64,000 nt of DNA from Phytoseiulus persimilis. Its lineage: Eukaryota; Arthropoda; Arachnida; Mesostigmata; Phytoseiidae. The stretch spans positions 30,190,745-30,254,744 of the forward strand of contig CM075102.1 in the NCBI GenBank assembly GCA_037576195.1. Reading direction: 5' to 3'. The position numbers and the translations under genes were made by a program. Below are positions 60,461 through 64,000 of the stretch, piece after piece; the stretch's first letter is position 1, and every line of letters starts with the position of its first letter. The notes beneath the pieces are model-generated. The model was not told where the DNA came from. It searched no databases and saw only the letters and a list, made by a program, of their open reading frames with translations.

Positions 60461-63400
60461 AGAAGGTCGAAACAAGTACTCATTCGATCCATGGAATCGA
60501 CGAGATACGATTGATGCCTGAACCTAATCACTCACGCCAGCACGGACCCCACGGTGTGGGAAGATCTCCTTCCTCTTTCGATCTCACTCAGACTTTCAGT
60601 AACACCAAACCGTGATAAACACATTCGGGGTAAGGATTTGGATGCAGGAAAGACTCGGGAGAAGGAGCTTATTTCTCCTCTTCTTCTTTGGATTACACCG
60701 TGGGGCTGGCCCTGTGACTATCTGAATCGTTGCATCTCTATCGGAGCTCCACTAACCTCTGACTTGCTGGGAGCTCTCACGGGGAGCGCTGTCGCTGGTG
60801 TGATTTTGATCTCTGGAAGCGAAATCCTTGTTCCTAATCCAGCCTCGTCTATCTCGGATCCACGGATCGGAAGGTTCGGAATTTCTTTCTGGAGGGAAAA
60901 CGGAATGAAACTCCCTATACTCACGGACAGACGGCTCAACGAAAATTCTATCCTTGGATTTGAGCCCCTGGCACACCAAACAGCACCTACAGCACTTCCT
61001 AAGCAACGCGATCATGATTCACAGGACGTCCCATCCCGTCGAAGGGAAACCGCATCGCTCATGAGGAAGATCGAACGGCTCCAACCACTCAGTCGATGAA
61101 CCAATGTTGCATTGCCACTGACAATTCTGACACATGTAACACATTGTTCACCTGACACCTGCCTCCAATCTCTGAGATTCCGGAGTTTTGCAGACCAGTG
61201 TTGCGTGGTTGATATTCACCAGAGCAAAACGAGCGTGATTGTCGACACTCGCAGCTTCTCGGAAGGATCTACGAAATACTCAGACTTGGCCTTATCATCT
61301 GGGAAAACATCTGAGATCGTTCGTGAGATAATTCAGAACTGAATCGCGGACCGTTGCACGCAAGGAGAATTTGCGACGGACTTCACATCCCCTGCGTTCA
61401 AGTTCTGAGCTAGAGAGCTGTCAACAGGGCTGACCCGAGCATATGTCCAGCTTCTCAAGATCTGAGCGTACAAAGTTCCTGCCCGACACTCAGGGGAGCC
61501 GCGAACTCAGCAACCATCAGCAGCAGTTGCGACACCTCTACCACTCGGGCCTGAGAGAGACAAAACTCGCTGCCTCAGAAGATTTCGTCCGGAAACGATA
61601 AGAAATTTTGTTGGAATCGGTTGACCTCGACTCAGCAATGCAACGCATAGACAGATCGAAACAGGGTTCGATCTGCCGCGTGGAAACTCTATGCAGCGCC
61701 AAGAACTGTCGCCACTAGACGAACAGTTTGTGGAAAATTCGATCGCCACACCTTAGCAACGAAAAATTTGCAAACACGACACGCGAGACCTTCTCCCATG
61801 GAGGAAGATACGGCCACGCATGTCGGATGTTTGATGAAACACAAATGCTTGTTGATGACTCTGACAAGTATCTACTATTTATTCTGGGGTCGGTATCGAC
61901 AAATAGAATCTCATTCGTCGGCTCTGTTGTGGACCCCGGTCAGAGAAGGAATCGATCACGCCAGACCGAGCAAAGCATCGATTATACAATCCTTCTCTCG
62001 TGTGATCCATTTCCTTTTCATAGCATTTCATCCACTCATGAGCCTGATCTGGTTCTGGAATCCAGGGCATTGGTTACTCGATAGGACTCATCGCCATTCA
62101 GGATCGCACAGAATTCAATCTCGTCTCGAATTCTCCCATCCGGTCCTTCGGATTTCCGAACAATGAGGGCTGATGAACATCGGTGTCGGGAGTGACATAT
62201 TATGAATCTGTTGACCCGGGTGAAAATTTCGACATTATGTCCATTCATACCATCGCGGGTACAATGTGGGATACTCGCGAGGTATTTGATCGTGGGGACT
62301 GGGCAAAGGACATCTCGATTCTCTCGGAGAAACTTACACGGCACCAGCGTGAAGTACCATATTCCTCCGGATGCCCTCTGGTGAACACCAGTCCAGGCTA
62401 CGATTCCCCCAATGAGTGGCATCCCCAAGGGTCACGTTGCCGTTGGATCAGGCGTCTCGATTGGAATGTTTCCCCTCGAGAACCCCCTCAAAAAGTGCCC
62501 GGCGGCTCGGCGCCCCGAGGCGGAGAGAACTGTTGGCTCCAGGTTCCTACTCAAAGGCAATGGCTAGTGAAATTGAGCCTGTTCGAGATACCTAGGCTCC
62601 AGTAGTAAATTCACAGGAGTCAAACTTCAATTACTTCCGTCCACTCGAGTAGTTAGGGCGCAATGTGCAAAACATCCAATCCGAATATGAACCTGTAAAA
62701 GTCCCTCAGTCAGGAGCATTCCGGACCGAATCACACATTCGACTCCCCCGACGTCGTGTGCAGGGACAGGCTCCCTCATTCGTGCTATGCGCATGCCCAA
62801 CCCTTGAAAATCGTGAAATGACTCGCTTGTCATGATGGTTTGCACGTTCCTGAACATCCAGATATGCATTTCTGGGAAGTCATTGTAAGGCTCGTGTTAT
62901 CGCACGCTTGGGAAGATCAGAAGACACTCACCCTGATCAACGATCATTAGGCGCACCTCACCTTGCCCTCAAGTCCTGACATCATGCGGAAGATCACAAC
63001 AGCCTTGGAGAAAGTGGCAATAATTCTGTTTTTTGTCGAGGACTCGGCTGTTCTAAAATCGTCATTGAGGATCGCTCATCGGATCGGGCCATTGAGGAAG
63101 ATTTCTTTCATCTGAGGTCCGCTTACGATTCATCCGAGCAAACGGAATCATTCTGAAATACACTTGGTGGAACTAGCGACCTACTACTACTTTATCTAGA
63201 ACCCGTGTGTAATATCTGTGTCTCCACACTATATGTCCAATCCTCTGTTCATGGGACCTCGAAGGGACGTGTGTAGGAACTCCCTACTCCTCCTACTAAT
63301 CGAGAAATGCTCCTTCTAGGGAGGTTTTCAGGGGAGACCAGATCTCCTTAGGCAGGATATCCTGAATTGGAGGATAACCTCGCATGGCAGCCGACACAGA

Positions 63401-64000
63401 GCGAGAACACTCTTCATTGCTCAGTATGGTATCTCAAATTGGGGCTCGGAGGAAACTGTCCAGTAAGCGGCACCCTCCCCCATTCACCTCAAGTACAAGT
63501 CATCTAGATCTCGTTCGCCTCAAGACCAAGAGGCCTATTCGTGAAGGGAGGTGAATAGGGTGCGCTAGGAGGGTAGGAGCTATCAATTTCCACGTCATGG
63601 AATGTTGCGAATCGCTCTGATTCGAGGACGATCGTCATGCAGCCATCAGAAAATTCCATCAAACAATGCTTGATCGTACGTAATGTATGAAAAGATCATA
63701 TATATCGGATTAGGAGCGTTGCCCTGGTTCCTGTCACTACACGAAGGATCTGTGCGATTTCTGTCCATGGTGACGGATATCACTGGAAATTGCGTTGAGC
63801 CATCCGGACGTCGAGTGCAGCTACCACAGCAAGTTTGAGGCCCCGGCGATCCCCGTTGGGTTGCAAGGACAGAGTTGATAGGTCAAAAATTCTGTCTAAA
63901 TTCGAGCGTTAAACCATAGCGCCCATCGGCAATTTTTCGCCGCCATCTTCTGGCGTTATCCGATCCAAGATCGGCCGATGGCTTCTATGATTTTGATTCT

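Larger units (their letters stand above)
58773..64000. other. Downstream region, no identified gene
   Basis: After the UNC79 3' end there is no gene I can name. Coding-like open stretches cluster at 59377-60460 and are listed separately. A 181-codon open frame at 60554-61099 (plus) and others near 61.7-62.6 kb have no recognisable domain. The last kilobase or so (from about 62.9 kb) has few open frames of any length and no motif I can identify. Confidence 0.5.

Overview
The window is eukaryotic, protostome and most likely arthropod. Genes are split into many short exons by mostly 46-200 bp GT-AG introns, and the readable proteins are a myoglianin/GDF8-11 ligand, insect-type divergent Cys-loop chloride channels and UNC79. 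The compact introns and roughly balanced base composition suggest a mite, perhaps a mesostigmatan such as a phytoseiid. That species-level guess is inference; nothing in the sequence names the organism.

Layout. 1-16.7 kb: no gene I can identify, apart from a weak first-exon candidate at 5217-5367 and weak open stretches at 14.8-15.9 kb. 16.7-20.7 kb: a complete three-exon myoglianin/myostatin-like gene on the minus strand. 20.7-26.9 kb: non-coding as far as I can see, with a TA microsatellite and a short GC-rich minisatellite. 26.9-29.7 kb and 33.4-36.2 kb: two tandem five-exon paralogues, plus strand, encoding divergent Cys-loop receptor-channel subunits with identical intron phases. A tRNA-derived SINE-like segment lies between them, and a dead mariner transposase fragment sits antisense in intron 3 of the second. 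36.7-42.9 kb: about 131 copies of a 45-bp repeat, preceded by a small diverged array; both arrays finish in the same conserved tail. 45.4-58.8 kb: a complete UNC79 gene, modelled here as 38 exons encoding about 2814 residues with every splice phase consistent. 58.8-64 kb: no identified gene, only some coding-like open stretches at 59.4-60.5 kb.

How the genes relate. UNC79 is a large cytosolic scaffold of the NALCN sodium-leak channel complex, and the two Cys-loop subunits are predicted plasma-membrane ligand-gated channels. Their proximity may be chance. The two channel genes clearly arose by local duplication and could co-assemble. Myoglianin is a secreted TGF-beta ligand acting through Activin-type receptors and Smad2/3. 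Exon coordinates were worked out by hand from reading frames, splice sites and remembered family sequences, so edges may be wrong where noted.
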